Shown here: positions 17,188-26,798 of the stretch, in pieces
Layout: each line of letters starts with the position of its first letter
How positions within the stretch are numbered: position 1 is the first letter of the stretch
Source: Methylobacterium sp. NEAU K
GTDB taxonomy: Bacteria > Pseudomonadota > Alphaproteobacteria > Rhizobiales > Beijerinckiaceae
DNA: 64,000 bases
Direction: 5' to 3'
Assembly: GCF_030700285.1 (NCBI RefSeq)
Contig: NZ_JAUYZJ010000005.1
Span: 62,001-126,000, forward strand
The notes under the pieces: generated by a model
Seen by the model: only the letters and a program-made list of their open reading frames with translations
Database searches by the model: none
What the model was told of the DNA's origin: nothing
Program-made: the position numbers and the translations under genes

Positions 17188-17902
17188 ACCCGTCCTCCAG
17201 GTCGCGATCGCCGCGAAATTCTACCGCCCCAAGGGGGCGGAGCCCGTCGAGGCTGTACGCCGCCTCACCTTCGGGGTTCGTGCCGGTGAGATCGTCTGCC
17301 TCATCGGGCCGTCGGGAGCCGGCAAGACCACGACCCTGCGCATCCTGCTGGGCCTCGACACCGATTTCGAGGGGCAGGTTTCCGGGGCCGAGAAGGCCGG
17401 GATGGTCTTTCAGGAGCCGCGGCTGCTGCCCTGGCGCAGCGTCGAGCACAATGTCCGCCTGGGGTTGCCGCGCGCCCGGCGCGGGCGCGACCTCGACGGG
17501 CTCTTTACGCGCCTCGGCCTGACGCCGTGGCGCGCGAGCTATCCGAAGGCGCTGTCGCTCGGCATGCAGCGCCGGGTTGCGCTCGCCCGCGCACTCGCAG
17601 ACGGTCCCCGGGTCCTCGTCCTCGACGAGCCGTTCGTCTCCCTCGACGACGCGGCCGCAGCCGAACTGCGCGGGCTCGTTGTCGACACGGTCGATTCCGC
17701 CGGAATGAGCGTCCTGATGGTGACCCACAACGTCGCGGAGGCCATCGGCATCGCGGACCGGCTGCTGCTCGTCTCGAAGCGTCCGGCGAGCCTTCTCGCG
17801 GACGTGCCCCTCGACCGACCGCGCGGCCGGCGCGATCGCGCCTGGGCTGAGGCGACCCGGGCGGCGCTCGCAGCGCGCCATCCCGAGATCATCGCCGAAT
17901 AG
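17168..17902 (+). CDS. ABC transporter ATP-binding protein (SsuB/TauB type)
   Basis: A 244-residue nucleotide-binding subunit. Walker A is Gly-Pro-Ser-Gly-Ala-Gly-Lys-Thr-Thr (about residue 45), the Q-loop is Val-Phe-Gln-Glu-Pro, Walker B is Val-Leu-Val-Leu-Asp-Glu-Pro and the switch His is in Val-Thr-His-Asn. The ABC signature reads Leu-Ser-Leu-Gly-Met-Gln-Arg-Arg, with Leu in place of the first Gly of the usual Leu-Ser-Gly-Gly. This variant is seen in some importers and does not by itself mean loss of function. Completes the three-gene importer and converges on the next gene with 6 bases between stops. Confidence 0.9.
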   Translation: MSAAGAEPVLQVAIAAKFYRPKGAEPVEAVRRLTFGVRAGEIVCLIGPSGAGKTTTLRILLGLDTDFEGQVSGAEKAGMVFQEPRLLPWRSVEHNVRLGLPRARRGRDLDGLFTRLGLTPWRASYPKALSLGMQRRVALARALADGPRVLVLDEPFVSLDDAAAAELRGLVVDTVDSAGMSVLMVTHNVAEAIGIADRLLLVSKRPASLLADVPLDRPRGRRDRAWAEATRAALAARHPEIIAE

Positions 17903-17908
17903 CGGGCC

Positions 17909-19825
17909 TCAATTGGCCTTGGCATCCACGTCGAGCCGCTCCAGCACCGCGGCGGGTGAGCGCGCCGCGCCGATATCGATGAAGCCGATACCGGCCGGCT
18001 CCTTCGACTTGGCGCGCACCACAAGCTTGCCAGGTTTCATCACGAACTGACCCATCGCGGCGCCGAGACCCTTGGCGGCCGGCGTGTTGCCAAGGATCAC
18101 CGGGACGCCGAGCAGACTGGCAGTGACGTATTCCTTGCGCAGCTCATCCGGCTTGAGGCTCAGATCCTTCGACTGGGCGGCGAGGAATCGCTCGAACAGG
18201 CCTGCATTCTCGACAGTCACGTCAAGATTCTTCGCGCTGCCGGAGAACATCAGCATCGTGGCAGCCGGCAAGCTTCCGGAGAACAGCTCTGGCCCGATGC
18301 CGCCGAGGGTACCGGTGAGCCGGACCGTGCCGATGTCGCGCCCCGAGACGGAGACCTCGCGTATCGACAGGTCGCGCGCCTTCTCGTCCAGGGCGGCATC
18401 GGCCACCACGTCGAGGTCGAGATCCCGATAGCCATAGGCAGGCAGCGCGCCGATGATGGGTGCACCCGCCACCAGATCCGCGGGCAGGCTCAGGCCGGTC
18501 AGGGTGAGTCGGCTGGCGCTGGGTAAGCCGTCCTGGAGCGGGCCGAAGGAGAGTGCGGCCGCGCGCAGGGCGACCCGGGGGGTGGAGGGCGGTGCGATCG
18601 TGACCGCCAGCGGATCGCCCGGCTTCGGTTCCGAGAGCTTCGCCGATGCGGATTTGGTCGGGTCGGGCGCTGCCCCGCGAGACGGGACATGCGGGTCCCG
18701 CGGGACGATCTTCGGGGGCCCGGTATCGGGCGGCAGATCGACGCTCAGGTCGCTCAGGGTCAGGCCGCCCAGGGCCGGAGTGAGCCGATGCATCTCGGCG
18801 TCGCTGAACCCGGGTCGGGGCTCCGGATCGGCAGCGGCGGCGCGTAGGGCCGCGACCGTAGGCGCGAGTGACACGCCGGTCAGCGCCAACCGACCGAGAT
18901 GGGCGCGCAGGCTCCCGCGTGACAGCGACACGTTCTCCAGGACTGTGCCGGCATCCGGACCCGTCGCGGCATAGGCGGCGCGGTCGATCTCGAACAGGAT
19001 CGGTCCCCGCGGATCGGAATCGCTGACGCTCAGCCCGTGCATCTCCAGGCTGCCCAGCGCGCTCGCCTCGATGAGGTCGGCCGCCGAATCGGCGAAGGGC
19101 CGACGGTCCTTCGGCCCCTGGAAGCCCGCGGCCACGATCTCGAACGCGCCGTTCCAGCCATCCGGCACCTGCCGGGCACCGAGGTCGCGCCCGTTGAGAC
19201 GCGCGATCTTTACCGTCGTGCCGCGCGCGTCAGAATAGGTCACGTCCGAGACTTGGATCGTGCCGTAGACTCGTTGGACCGGCCCCTTGCCGTCGCCCGG
19301 GACCGTATAGAGGCGGCTGAGCGCGGTGAGGTCGAGGTCGGTCGCCCGCACCTGCCCATAGGTTCCGGTGCCGCGATTCGGTCCCGCGACGGCGCTGACC
19401 GTCGCGCCCGCGGCGGTCAATTCACCCACGCGCCCCGACCGAACGTCGCGGGCGACGACGTCGCGGTAGGTCACGGTCTGCCGGTCGTCGCCGGGCCCGG
19501 CATGTTCGGATGTCAGAACCGGGATCGTCAGGCTCCCGGCATCGAGCCGCGCCAGCCGCGCCTCCCAGGCCTCGGACGAATCCGGCCGCAGGATCGCCGC
19601 CAGATCCTCCTTCGAGAGTCGCGTGCCGCTGGCAGTCAGCTTCGGAGCCTTGAGCAGCGTGCCCCCGAGCGGCAACATGACGTCGGTGACCGTGACGTCC
19701 TGAACGGCGGCGGCGCCTTCCTGGGCCGCGAGCGGCGCCGGCGAGGCTGCCCCGGCGAGGAGGACCAGCGCGCAGGTCGCGGCCAGGGTCGACCGGAGGC
19801 GGGATCGGGCCTTCGGATGGATCAT
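17909..19825 (-). CDS. large exported protein of unknown function
   Basis: A protein of 638 residues from the ATG at 19825; I prefer this start because it begins a typical signal peptide (Lys/Arg-rich, then Leu/Ala-rich, Ala-x-Ala near residue 33), while the frame extends 22 codons further upstream without one. No known domain is recognised. The mature part looks beta-rich, with repeated Leu-Thr-Gly-Leu-Ser/Val-Ser-Leu type strands, and a Pro/Asp/Lys-rich linker at about residues 370-410. This layout recalls AsmA-like or other long periplasmic beta-solenoid proteins, but that is an impression. It stands alone between the ABC importer and erpA. Confidence 0.7.
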   Translation of the reverse strand: MIHPKARSRLRSTLAATCALVLLAGAASPAPLAAQEGAAAVQDVTVTDVMLPLGGTLLKAPKLTASGTRLSKEDLAAILRPDSSEAWEARLARLDAGSLTIPVLTSEHAGPGDDRQTVTYRDVVARDVRSGRVGELTAAGATVSAVAGPNRGTGTYGQVRATDLDLTALSRLYTVPGDGKGPVQRVYGTIQVSDVTYSDARGTTVKIARLNGRDLGARQVPDGWNGAFEIVAAGFQGPKDRRPFADSAADLIEASALGSLEMHGLSVSDSDPRGPILFEIDRAAYAATGPDAGTVLENVSLSRGSLRAHLGRLALTGVSLAPTVAALRAAAADPEPRPGFSDAEMHRLTPALGGLTLSDLSVDLPPDTGPPKIVPRDPHVPSRGAAPDPTKSASAKLSEPKPGDPLAVTIAPPSTPRVALRAAALSFGPLQDGLPSASRLTLTGLSLPADLVAGAPIIGALPAYGYRDLDLDVVADAALDEKARDLSIREVSVSGRDIGTVRLTGTLGGIGPELFSGSLPAATMLMFSGSAKNLDVTVENAGLFERFLAAQSKDLSLKPDELRKEYVTASLLGVPVILGNTPAAKGLGAAMGQFVMKPGKLVVRAKSKEPAGIGFIDIGAARSPAAVLERLDVDAKAN

Positions 19826-19976
19826 GGGAGGGTCCGTATCACGGCTCGCGGGGGGATCCGCATGGGTGCCGCGTTTTACCCCACGAGGCAATCGCGCATG
19901 GTGTGCCCGGAGCCCGAGCCCCTACCGGTGTCGTACCGGCGCAACGGCGTCGGCGTGCCGACGCCGGGCAGGCGCG

Positions 19977-20303
19977 TCAGAGCGAGAACGACGTGCCGCA
20001 GCCGCAAGAGGCGGTGGCCAGCGGATTCTCGATCTTGAAGGACTGGCCGATCAGGTCGTTGACGAAGTCGATGGTTGAGCCGGACATGTATTCCAGCGAA
20101 ACGGGATCGACGATCACGGTGGCACCGTCGCGCTCGATCGCCACGTCCTGAGCCTCCCGGGTGCGGGCGATGTCGAACGCGTAGGAGAAGCCCGAGCAGC
20201 CACCGCCGTTGACGCTGATGCGCAGCGACGAACCGGGCGGTTCCGCGCCCATGATCTCGATGATGCGCTTGGCGGCGCGGGGGGTCAGGGTGATTTCAGC
20301 CAT
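19977..20303 (-). CDS. erpA: iron-sulfur cluster insertion protein (A-type carrier)
   Basis: A 108-residue A-type Fe-S carrier (HesB/IscA/ErpA family). The three cluster-binding cysteines are visible: one in Gly-Gly-Gly-Cys-Ser-Gly-Phe and two in the C-terminal Cys-Gly-Cys-Gly motif. It receives 2Fe-2S or 4Fe-4S clusters and delivers them to apoproteins in the cytosol. I chose the ATG at 20303, which gives the normal N-terminus Met-Ala-Glu-Ile-Thr-Leu-Thr; upstream codons are low-complexity shadow. It is divergent from dgt, the usual alphaproteobacterial arrangement. ErpA versus IscA cannot be fully separated by sequence, but the dgt context favours ErpA. Confidence 0.92.
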   Translation of the reverse strand: MAEITLTPRAAKRIIEIMGAEPPGSSLRISVNGGGCSGFSYAFDIARTREAQDVAIERDGATVIVDPVSLEYMSGSTIDFVNDLIGQSFKIENPLATASCGCGTSFSL

Positions 20304-20458
20304 CTTACGCTCTGGCCACGCATGTGTCCGGTGGATGGCGCCGCCCGGCCGTTGCCGGACGCGCCTCGGCCCACAAGATATGGACTTGAGGTCCGCGCCG
20401 CAACGCGCCGGGCGGGGAGGGGTCATGAGCAGGCTGCGCGAGATCGGGAGCGGACGCC

Positions 20459-21706
20459 GTGCGGCCGAACGGTGAGCGCTGGCGCGCGCCCTACGCCACG
20501 GATCCGGGACGCACGCGCGGACGGCTGATCGCCGAGGAATCTTCGCCGACGCGGAGCGACTTCCAGCGCGATCGGGACCGGATCATACACTCGACGGCGT
20601 TCCGTCGGCTGAAGCACAAGACACAGGTCTTCGTGCATCACGAGGGCGACCATTACCGCACCCGCCTGACCCACACTCTGGAGGTCAGCCAGATCGCCCG
20701 GGCTCTGGCCCGGGCCCTCGGGCTCGATGAGGATCTGGCGGAGGCGCTCGCTCTCAGCCACGACCTCGGCCATACTTGCTTCGGGCATACCGGCGAGGAC
20801 GCGCTGGACGCCTGCATGGCCGCACATGGCGGTTTCGACCACAACGCGCAGGCCCTGCGGATCGTTACCCGGCTCGAGCGGCGCTATGCCGGATTCGATG
20901 GCCTCAACCTCGCCTGGGAGACCCTGGAGGGGCTAGTCAAGCATAACGGGCCGCTGTTGACCGCGGACGGGCGGCCGGCGCCCCGCTACGCCGAGCGTGG
21001 CATTCCGGCCGCCATCCTCGAATACGACGCCCTGAACCCGCTGGACTTGTGGAGCCAGGCCGGTCCGGAAGCGCAGGCGGCCGCGCTCGCCGACGACATC
21101 GCCTATGCGGCGCACGATCTCGACGACGGCCTGAGGGCCGGCCTGTTCGAGATCCCGGAGCTGCGGGCGGTTCCCTTCCTGGCCGAGCTGCTCGACGAGA
21201 TCGACCGGCTGCATCCGGGCCTCGAACCGTCGCGGGTCATTCACGAGCTGGCCCGGCGGGTAATCACCCGTTTCGTCGAGGACGTGGTCCGAGAGGGCGG
21301 CTGCCGGATCGCCGCGCTCGATCCGCGCAGCGTCGCGGACATCCGCGGCGCCGACGCGTCGGTCATCGCCTTCTCGCCGGCCATCGCGGCAGCGGATGCC
21401 GACATCATGCGCTTCCTGTGGTCCAGGATGTACCGGAACCCGGGCGTGGTGGCGGTGCGCAGGAAGGCGGACGCGATCGTCCGCGATTTGTTCACGGCCT
21501 TCACGGCCGCGCCGTCAAGGATGCCGGAGGAGTGGAGCACCGGGCTGGCCGACGCATCCGAGGGGCGCATCGCGCGCCGGGTCGCCGACTACATCGCCGG
21601 CATGACCGACACTTACGCGGTCCTGGCGCACCGCCGGATCTACGACGCCACGCCCGACCTGCGCTGGGAGCTCCCGAGCCGCGGCCTGCCCCTCGCCGAG
21701 CCCTGA
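20459..21706 (+). CDS. dgt: deoxyguanosinetriphosphate triphosphohydrolase-like protein
   Basis: A 415-residue HD-domain hydrolase (GTG start), type 2 Dgt family, which removes triphosphate from dGTP or other dNTPs in the cytosol. The metal ligands appear as His in Arg-Thr-His-Thr-Leu-Glu-Val (about residue 73), the His-Asp pair in Ser-His-Asp-Leu-Gly-His, and a later Asp in Ala-Asp-Asp-Ile-Ala-Tyr. [10 protein letters not shown] is a strong family signature. It is divergent from erpA and followed by argS on the same strand, a conserved order. Confidence 0.95.
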   Translation: MRPNGERWRAPYATDPGRTRGRLIAEESSPTRSDFQRDRDRIIHSTAFRRLKHKTQVFVHHEGDHYRTRLTHTLEVSQIARALARALGLDEDLAEALALSHDLGHTCFGHTGEDALDACMAAHGGFDHNAQALRIVTRLERRYAGFDGLNLAWETLEGLVKHNGPLLTADGRPAPRYAERGIPAAILEYDALNPLDLWSQAGPEAQAAALADDIAYAAHDLDDGLRAGLFEIPELRAVPFLAELLDEIDRLHPGLEPSRVIHELARRVITRFVEDVVREGGCRIAALDPRSVADIRGADASVIAFSPAIAAADADIMRFLWSRMYRNPGVVAVRRKADAIVRDLFTAFTAAPSRMPEEWSTGLADASEGRIARRVADYIAGMTDTYAVLAHRRIYDATPDLRWELPSRGLPLAEP

Positions 21707-21848
21707 GGGTCCGAAGCCGGCGGTCCGCGCGGGCGTGCCCGGCGTCGGCGGCGCCGTGACACCCTCCCGCCCCCTTGCTAGACGGCCCCGGCGGACGCAG
21801 GCCTATGGGGCCGGGCGGCAACACCCCGCGCGAGCGAGACCGAGACCA

Positions 21849-23600
21849 ATGAACATCTTCGCCCTGTTCGAGGCACGCGTGCGCGAGGCCGTGGAGGCGC
21901 TGACCCGAACCGGCCAACTGCCCGAGGGCCTCGACCTCGGGCGTGTCGTCGTCGAGCCGCCCCGGGACACGTCGCACGGCGACCTCGCCACAAACGCCGC
22001 GCTGGTGCTGGCGAAGGAGTCCAGGACGAACCCGAAGGCGCTGGGCGAGGCACTGGCGGCGGAACTCCGCACGGACCCGCGTATCGTGGAGGCGAGCGTC
22101 GCTGGACCGGGCTTCATCAACCTTCGCCTGGTACCTGAGATCTTCCACGCAGTCGTTCGCAGCGCGCTCTCCGAGCCGGAATCCTTCGGTCGGGCGCAGC
22201 TGCCGGGTGGCGCGATCAACGTCGAGTACGTCTCGGCCAACCCGACGGGGCCGATGCATGTCGGCCACGGGCGCGGCGCCGTGTTCGGCGACGCCCTTTG
22301 CAATCTCCTGGTCGCTGCGGGGCGGCAGGTCACGCGCGAATATTACATCAACGATGCGGGTGCCCAGGTCGACGTGCTGGCCCGCTCCGCCTATCAGCGC
22401 TACCGCGAGGCCCTGGGCGAGCCGTTTGCGATCGCAGACGGGCTCTATCCGGGCGACTACCTCAAGCCCGTGGGCACCCGGCTCGCCGAGAACCACGGCC
22501 GAGCGCTTCTCGATCAGCCGGAGGCAGAGTGGCTGCCGGTCGTCCGCGAGACCGCGCTCGGCATGATGATGGACATGATCCGGGCCGATCTCGCGGCGAT
22601 CGGCATCCGCCACGACGTCTTCTTCTCCGAGAGGACGCTCCAGGACAGCGGTGCCGTGAAGGCGCTGCTCCAGGAACTGCGCGAGAAGGGCCTCGTCTAT
22701 GAGGGGCGCCTGCCGCCGCCCAAGGGCCAGCTCCCAGAGGATTGGGAAGACCGGGAGCAGACGTTGTTCCGCACCCGCGAGTTCGGCGACGACAGCGACC
22801 GACCGCTCCTCAAGTCGGACGGTTCCTACACCTACTTCGCGTCGGACATCGCCTACCACCGGGCGAAGTATCTCGCGGGCGCCACGGAGCTGATCGACGT
22901 GCTCGGCGCCGACCATGGCGGCTACGTCAAGCGCATGCAGGCAGCGGTCAAGGCCGTCAGCGACGGCAAGGCGACGCTCGACGTGAAGCTGTGCCAACTG
23001 GTGCGGCTGTTGCGCGCGGGCGAGCCCGTCAAGATGTCAAAGCGCGCCGGCGAATTCGTCACCCTGCGCGACGTGATCGACGAGGTCGGACGCGACGCGA
23101 TCCGGTTCATGATGCTCTACCGCAAGAACGACGCGACGCTCGATTTCGACCTCGCCAAGGTGGTCGAGCAGTCGAAGGACAACCCCGTCTTCTACGTGCA
23201 GTACGCTCATGCCCGAGTCCGCTCGGTCCAGCGGCAGGCCCGCGAGGCGTTCCCGGATGCGGACCTGTCCGGAAGCGCGCTCCTGCGCGAGGCCGAATTC
23301 GGAATGCTGACCGATCCGGGCGAGATCGAGATGATGCGGCTGATCGCCCAGTACCCGCGGGTGCTGGAGTCCGCGGCCGTTGCGCATGAGCCGCACAGAA
23401 TCGCGTTCCACCTCTATGAAATGGCCTCGGCACTTCATAGTTTCTGGAACAAGGGCAAAGACTTGCCGCAATTACGGTTTGTTAATGCAACCGACCGAAA
23501 GTCGACCTGGGCGCGGCTGGCGCTCGTCGAGGCTCTGCGGAGTACTCTCGCGGCCGGCCTCGCGATTCTCGGTGTGACTGCCCCGGACGAGATGCGCTAG
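21849..23600 (+). CDS. argS: arginyl-tRNA synthetase
   Basis: A 583-residue class Ia synthetase, normal length. It charges tRNA-Arg with arginine. An ArgS N-terminal additional domain spans about 1-100. The HIGH motif is His-Val-Gly-His-Gly-Arg (about residue 137) and the KMSKS counterpart is Lys-Met-Ser-Lys-Arg-Ala-Gly (about residue 397), followed by the DALR anticodon-binding domain. I chose the ATG at 21849; the open frame upstream of it is shadow. Just upstream is dgt and downstream is the SPOR-domain gene, as in other alphaproteobacteria. Confidence 0.97.
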   Translation: MNIFALFEARVREAVEALTRTGQLPEGLDLGRVVVEPPRDTSHGDLATNAALVLAKESRTNPKALGEALAAELRTDPRIVEASVAGPGFINLRLVPEIFHAVVRSALSEPESFGRAQLPGGAINVEYVSANPTGPMHVGHGRGAVFGDALCNLLVAAGRQVTREYYINDAGAQVDVLARSAYQRYREALGEPFAIADGLYPGDYLKPVGTRLAENHGRALLDQPEAEWLPVVRETALGMMMDMIRADLAAIGIRHDVFFSERTLQDSGAVKALLQELREKGLVYEGRLPPPKGQLPEDWEDREQTLFRTREFGDDSDRPLLKSDGSYTYFASDIAYHRAKYLAGATELIDVLGADHGGYVKRMQAAVKAVSDGKATLDVKLCQLVRLLRAGEPVKMSKRAGEFVTLRDVIDEVGRDAIRFMMLYRKNDATLDFDLAKVVEQSKDNPVFYVQYAHARVRSVQRQAREAFPDADLSGSALLREAEFGMLTDPGEIEMMRLIAQYPRVLESAAVAHEPHRIAFHLYEMASALHSFWNKGKDLPQLRFVNATDRKSTWARLALVEALRSTLAAGLAILGVTAPDEMR

Positions 23601-23620
23601 GCCCGTTTCGCATCGGGCCT
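23599..23620 (+). terminator. stem-loop at the argS stop codon
   Basis: Perfect 7-base arms AGGCCCG and CGGGCCT with an 8-base T-rich loop overlap the last two bases of the argS stop. There is no T-run after it and the next gene starts 29 bases later, so it may be a weak or partial terminator or an attenuating element. Confidence 0.35.
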
Positions 23621-23649
23621 GCGACCGGCGCTGATGTGAGGAAGCTGCC

Positions 23650-25026
23650 ATGACGAACGCTTCGCGCGCTCAGGTCGATTTGGACGCTCTCGCGCGCGAT
23701 CTGCGTCAGGATCGCGGCGGCGCCCAGGGCGGCAAGCCAGACCCGCTTGCGGAGCTTGCCCGCATCGTCGGCCAGGACGACCCGTTCCGCGCGCTGCTGG
23801 CGGCCCGTGACGAGATGCGGGGCGCGGCCGCGACACAGCCCCAGGCCAAGCAGCAGGACGGCTGGAACGGCCGGGTCGAGCCGAGCTTCGCTCCCGAGGT
23901 CGTAAAACCGAATCCCGCCGACGCCTTCGACCAGTATCTGGCCTCGGTGGAGCGCGACACCCACCAGGAGGCCGCGACCTACGGCGCTGAGGCCGAGGAG
24001 GCGCAGAACGCCGTCCCGGACTACGAGGATGGCCGCGGGCTCCGGCGCGCGAACCCACGCCGCCGTCTCGCCTCTGTCGGCGCCGGTATCGCGATCGTCG
24101 CCGTCGCCGTCACGGGTGCGCTCACCTACAAGGCCTTGCACGGCTCCGGAGGGAGCGGCGGCGTGCCCGTCATCCAGGCCGATTCCACACCCCTCAAGGT
24201 CGCCCCGAAGGTCGCCGACGGCGTCGAGATTCCGGATCAGAACCGGCAGATCTACGATCCGAAGGGCAAGTCCAAGGACGGACAGATCAAGATCGTCAAC
24301 CGCGAGGAGCAGCCAATCGACGTGGCCGAGGCCGCCCGCGCCGCGCAGGGGACCGGACCCGCCGGGGGTGCCCAGAGCGGCACCACGCCGGGCAATGGCC
24401 CGTTCGAGGCGTTCGGCGAGCCGCGCCGGGTGCGCACCGTCGCGGTGAAGCCGGAGACGCCGCCTGCGCCGCCGCAGCGTGAGGCACAGGCCGACGCCGG
24501 ACCCACCCCGATTCCCACGATGGTCCTGCCGACCGATGAGCCGCCGCAGGCCAAGCAGAAGCCCGGTCGCCAGGCCGCGGCGGCACTTCCGACGCCCGTG
24601 CCGGCGCCGGTCGAGGCGCCGCCGCCCCCCACTCCGGTGGAGGCGCCCCAGCCCAAGCCCGTGGCCGTGAAGCCGCCACCGAAGGCAGCGCAGCGGGTCG
24701 CGGCCGTGGTCCCGCCGTCGCCTCCCGCCCAGGACGCGCCCGATGCGGCGGCGGAAGCCGACGCCGCCATCAGGACGGGTTCCACCGGCGGCTACGCCGT
24801 CCAACTGGGGGTGCGCAGCTCCGCCGCCGAGGCGAAGGCCGCGTTCCGGCAGATGCAGGCCAAATTCGGCCAGCTCTCCGGTAAGCCGGAGCTGATCCGG
24901 CAGGCGGAGGTCAACGGCAAGACCATCTTCCGCGTCCGCGTCGGGCCCCTCGCCAAGACCGAGGCCGCGAGCTTGTGCAGCGCCCTGCAGGGCGAGGGCG
25001 GACAGTGCTTCGTGGCCAAGAACTGA
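23650..25026 (+). CDS. SPOR-domain membrane protein
   Basis: A 458-residue protein with a cytosolic N-terminal part (about 1-135), one transmembrane helix (about residues 139-158), a long Pro/Ala/Lys-rich periplasmic linker (about 190-375) and a C-terminal SPOR domain (about 378-458, Gly-Tyr-Ala-Val-Gln-Leu-Gly and Phe-Arg-Val-Arg-Val-Gly-Pro-Leu). SPOR domains bind peptidoglycan with denuded glycans at the division septum. The argS-SPOR-nagZ order is conserved in alphaproteobacteria, suggesting a cell-wall or division role beside the N-acetylglucosaminidase. Confidence 0.92.
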   Translation: MTNASRAQVDLDALARDLRQDRGGAQGGKPDPLAELARIVGQDDPFRALLAARDEMRGAAATQPQAKQQDGWNGRVEPSFAPEVVKPNPADAFDQYLASVERDTHQEAATYGAEAEEAQNAVPDYEDGRGLRRANPRRRLASVGAGIAIVAVAVTGALTYKALHGSGGSGGVPVIQADSTPLKVAPKVADGVEIPDQNRQIYDPKGKSKDGQIKIVNREEQPIDVAEAARAAQGTGPAGGAQSGTTPGNGPFEAFGEPRRVRTVAVKPETPPAPPQREAQADAGPTPIPTMVLPTDEPPQAKQKPGRQAAAALPTPVPAPVEAPPPPTPVEAPQPKPVAVKPPPKAAQRVAAVVPPSPPAQDAPDAAAEADAAIRTGSTGGYAVQLGVRSSAAEAKAAFRQMQAKFGQLSGKPELIRQAEVNGKTIFRVRVGPLAKTEAASLCSALQGEGGQCFVAKN

Positions 25027-25267
25027 ACCCCGGCGACCCAGCCTCGGACTGAGACCGGCGGACGGGTTCTCGCCGACCTTCGAGGCGACCGGACGCGAGT
25101 CCGGCCAGCAACAATCGCCATCCGTCCAACCCTTCAACGGTTCGGACGCACGGTTTCGCCTTGCCGGCCCCGCGTTCCCGCCCGACTCTGCCGGCATCGA
25201 TTCGCTGGATCGTCTGTTTCCTCCGCCCCACCCGTGCGGTCACCGAGAAGTCCCCCGAGAAGTCCCT

Positions 25268-26275
25268 ATGACATCCCGTGCCTTGATCCTCGGTTGCGCC
25301 GGCAAGACGCTCTCCACCGAGGAGGCCGCCTTCTTCCGCGATGTGCGGCCCTGGGGCTTCATCCTGTTCAAGCGCAATATCGGCACGCCCGACGAGGTGC
25401 GCGCCCTGACGGCGTCGCTGCGCGACTGCCTCGGCTCCGACGCGTCGCCGATCCTGATCGACCAAGAGGGCGGCCGGGTCCAGCGCATGGGGCCTCCGCA
25501 CTGGCCGGCCTACCCGGCGGGCGGCCGCTACGGCCGCCTCAACGGCAGCGCCACCGCGATGGCGCGGCTCGGGGCGCGCCTGATGGCGCACGACCTCGCC
25601 GAGGTCGGGATCAATGTCGATTGCGCACCGGTCCTCGACGTGCCGGCACCCGGAGCGCACGACATCATCGGCGACCGGGCCTATGGGTCGAGCCCGGATA
25701 CCGTCGCCGAGATCGGCCGCGGTGTGGCCGAGGGCCTGATGGCCGGCGGCGTCCTTCCGGTGATGAAGCACGTGCCCGGCCACGGGCGCGCCGCCTGCGA
25801 CAGCCACCACGGGCTCCCGATCGTCGAGGCAACCCTGGAGGCCCTGGCCGCACAGGATTTCAGGCCGTTCCAGGCGCTGGCCGACCTGCCGATGGCGATG
25901 AGCGCCCATGTCGTCTTCACGGCGATCGATCCCGATCGACCGGCAACCCAGTCGGCCGCCGTCATCCGGGACGTGATCCGCGGCGCGATCGGCTTCGATG
26001 GGCTGCTCATGACCGACGACCTGTCCATGCACGCGCTCTCGGGTACGTTCCGCGCCCGCACGGAGGCGGCCTTCGCGGCGGGTGTCGATGTCGGGCTGCA
26101 TTGCAACGGTACGATGGACGAGATGCGGGCAGTGGCCGAGGCGGCTCCGGCGCTGGAGGGCGAGTCCGCCCGGCGGGCCGCCGAAGCGCTGGCGCGCCTC
26201 GATCACGCCTGCGACGGGCTCGACGTGCCGGCGGCCCGTGCGCGCTTCGCGGCGGCGCTTGCCCCTGCGGCCTGA
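25268..26275 (+). CDS. nagZ: beta-N-acetylhexosaminidase (peptidoglycan recycling)
   Basis: A 335-residue family 3 glycoside hydrolase, NagZ class. It cleaves GlcNAc from GlcNAc-anhydroMurNAc muropeptides in the cytosol. The NagZ signature is clear: Asp-Gln-Glu-Gly-Gly-Arg-Val, Lys-His-Val-Pro-Gly-His-Gly with the mobile-loop Asp-Ser-His-His (His of the Asp/His dyad), and the nucleophile Asp in Met-Thr-Asp-Asp-Leu-Ser-Met. It feeds anhydroMurNAc to AnmK, which is encoded elsewhere in this window. Next gene downstream is tatA rather than the expected scpA. Confidence 0.95.
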   Translation: MTSRALILGCAGKTLSTEEAAFFRDVRPWGFILFKRNIGTPDEVRALTASLRDCLGSDASPILIDQEGGRVQRMGPPHWPAYPAGGRYGRLNGSATAMARLGARLMAHDLAEVGINVDCAPVLDVPAPGAHDIIGDRAYGSSPDTVAEIGRGVAEGLMAGGVLPVMKHVPGHGRAACDSHHGLPIVEATLEALAAQDFRPFQALADLPMAMSAHVVFTAIDPDRPATQSAAVIRDVIRGAIGFDGLLMTDDLSMHALSGTFRARTEAAFAAGVDVGLHCNGTMDEMRAVAEAAPALEGESARRAAEALARLDHACDGLDVPAARARFAAALAPAA

Positions 26276-26277
26276 TC

Positions 26278-26303
26278 CGCGGCCTTCCACCGCGGCCTTC
26301 CAC
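26278..26303. repeat. 13-base tandem duplication downstream of nagZ
   Basis: CGCGGCCTTCCAC occurs twice back to back, starting three bases after the nagZ stop. It looks like a small replication-slippage or repair scar at the point where scpA would normally begin. No function is claimed. Confidence 0.6.
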
Positions 26304-26419
26304 CGTCCCTGGCACCGCCTCTGCTTGTGTTCGGGCGGCGCGATCCCTAGGTTCGCCCGGAAATCTTCAACCGGTCGTGGCGTCACGCTCCCGCACGGGG
26401 GCGTTCGCAGGAGGTTGCC

Positions 26420-26695
26420 ATGGGCAGCATGAGTATCTGGCACTGGGTCATCGTTGCCGTCATCGTGATGCTGCTGTTCGGGCGCGGCAAGGTCTCCGAC
26501 CTGATGGGTGACGTGGCCAAGGGCATCAAGGCGTTCAAGAAGGGCATGGCCGAGGACGAGACGCCCCCGGTGAGCCAGCCGGCCGCTGCTCCGCCGAGCG
26601 AGCCGGTCCGGACGATCCCGCACACCGCCGAGACCAGCCCCGGCACGGCGATCCCCGCGAGCCACCTGCCGGGCGGCGAACGCAAGCCTGTTTGA
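26420..26695 (+). CDS. tatA: twin-arginine translocase subunit TatA
   Basis: A 91-residue protein with a short N-terminal membrane helix (about 6-22), the conserved Phe-Gly hinge (Leu-Leu-Phe-Gly-Arg-Gly) and an amphipathic helix (Gly-Ile-Lys-Ala-Phe-Lys-Lys-Gly), then a Pro-rich acidic tail. TatA oligomers form the conduit for folded proteins carrying Arg-Arg signals. A perfect AGGAGG ribosome site precedes the ATG at 26420. First gene of tatABC. Confidence 0.95.
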   Translation: MGSMSIWHWVIVAVIVMLLFGRGKVSDLMGDVAKGIKAFKKGMAEDETPPVSQPAAAPPSEPVRTIPHTAETSPGTAIPASHLPGGERKPV

Positions 26696-26798
26696 GAGCC
26701 TGCCGGTCTGAGGACTGTCAGGGCGCGCGCGCTGGTGTAGAGCCTGACGGGGGTTCGGGCTCGGGTCCGGATCCCAGGACAGCAGGACCGTCGACGAC

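Noticed and set aside
17902-17909. Possible fusion between the ABC ATPase and the next gene
   Set aside because: The genes are on opposite strands and simply converge with 6 bases between stops.
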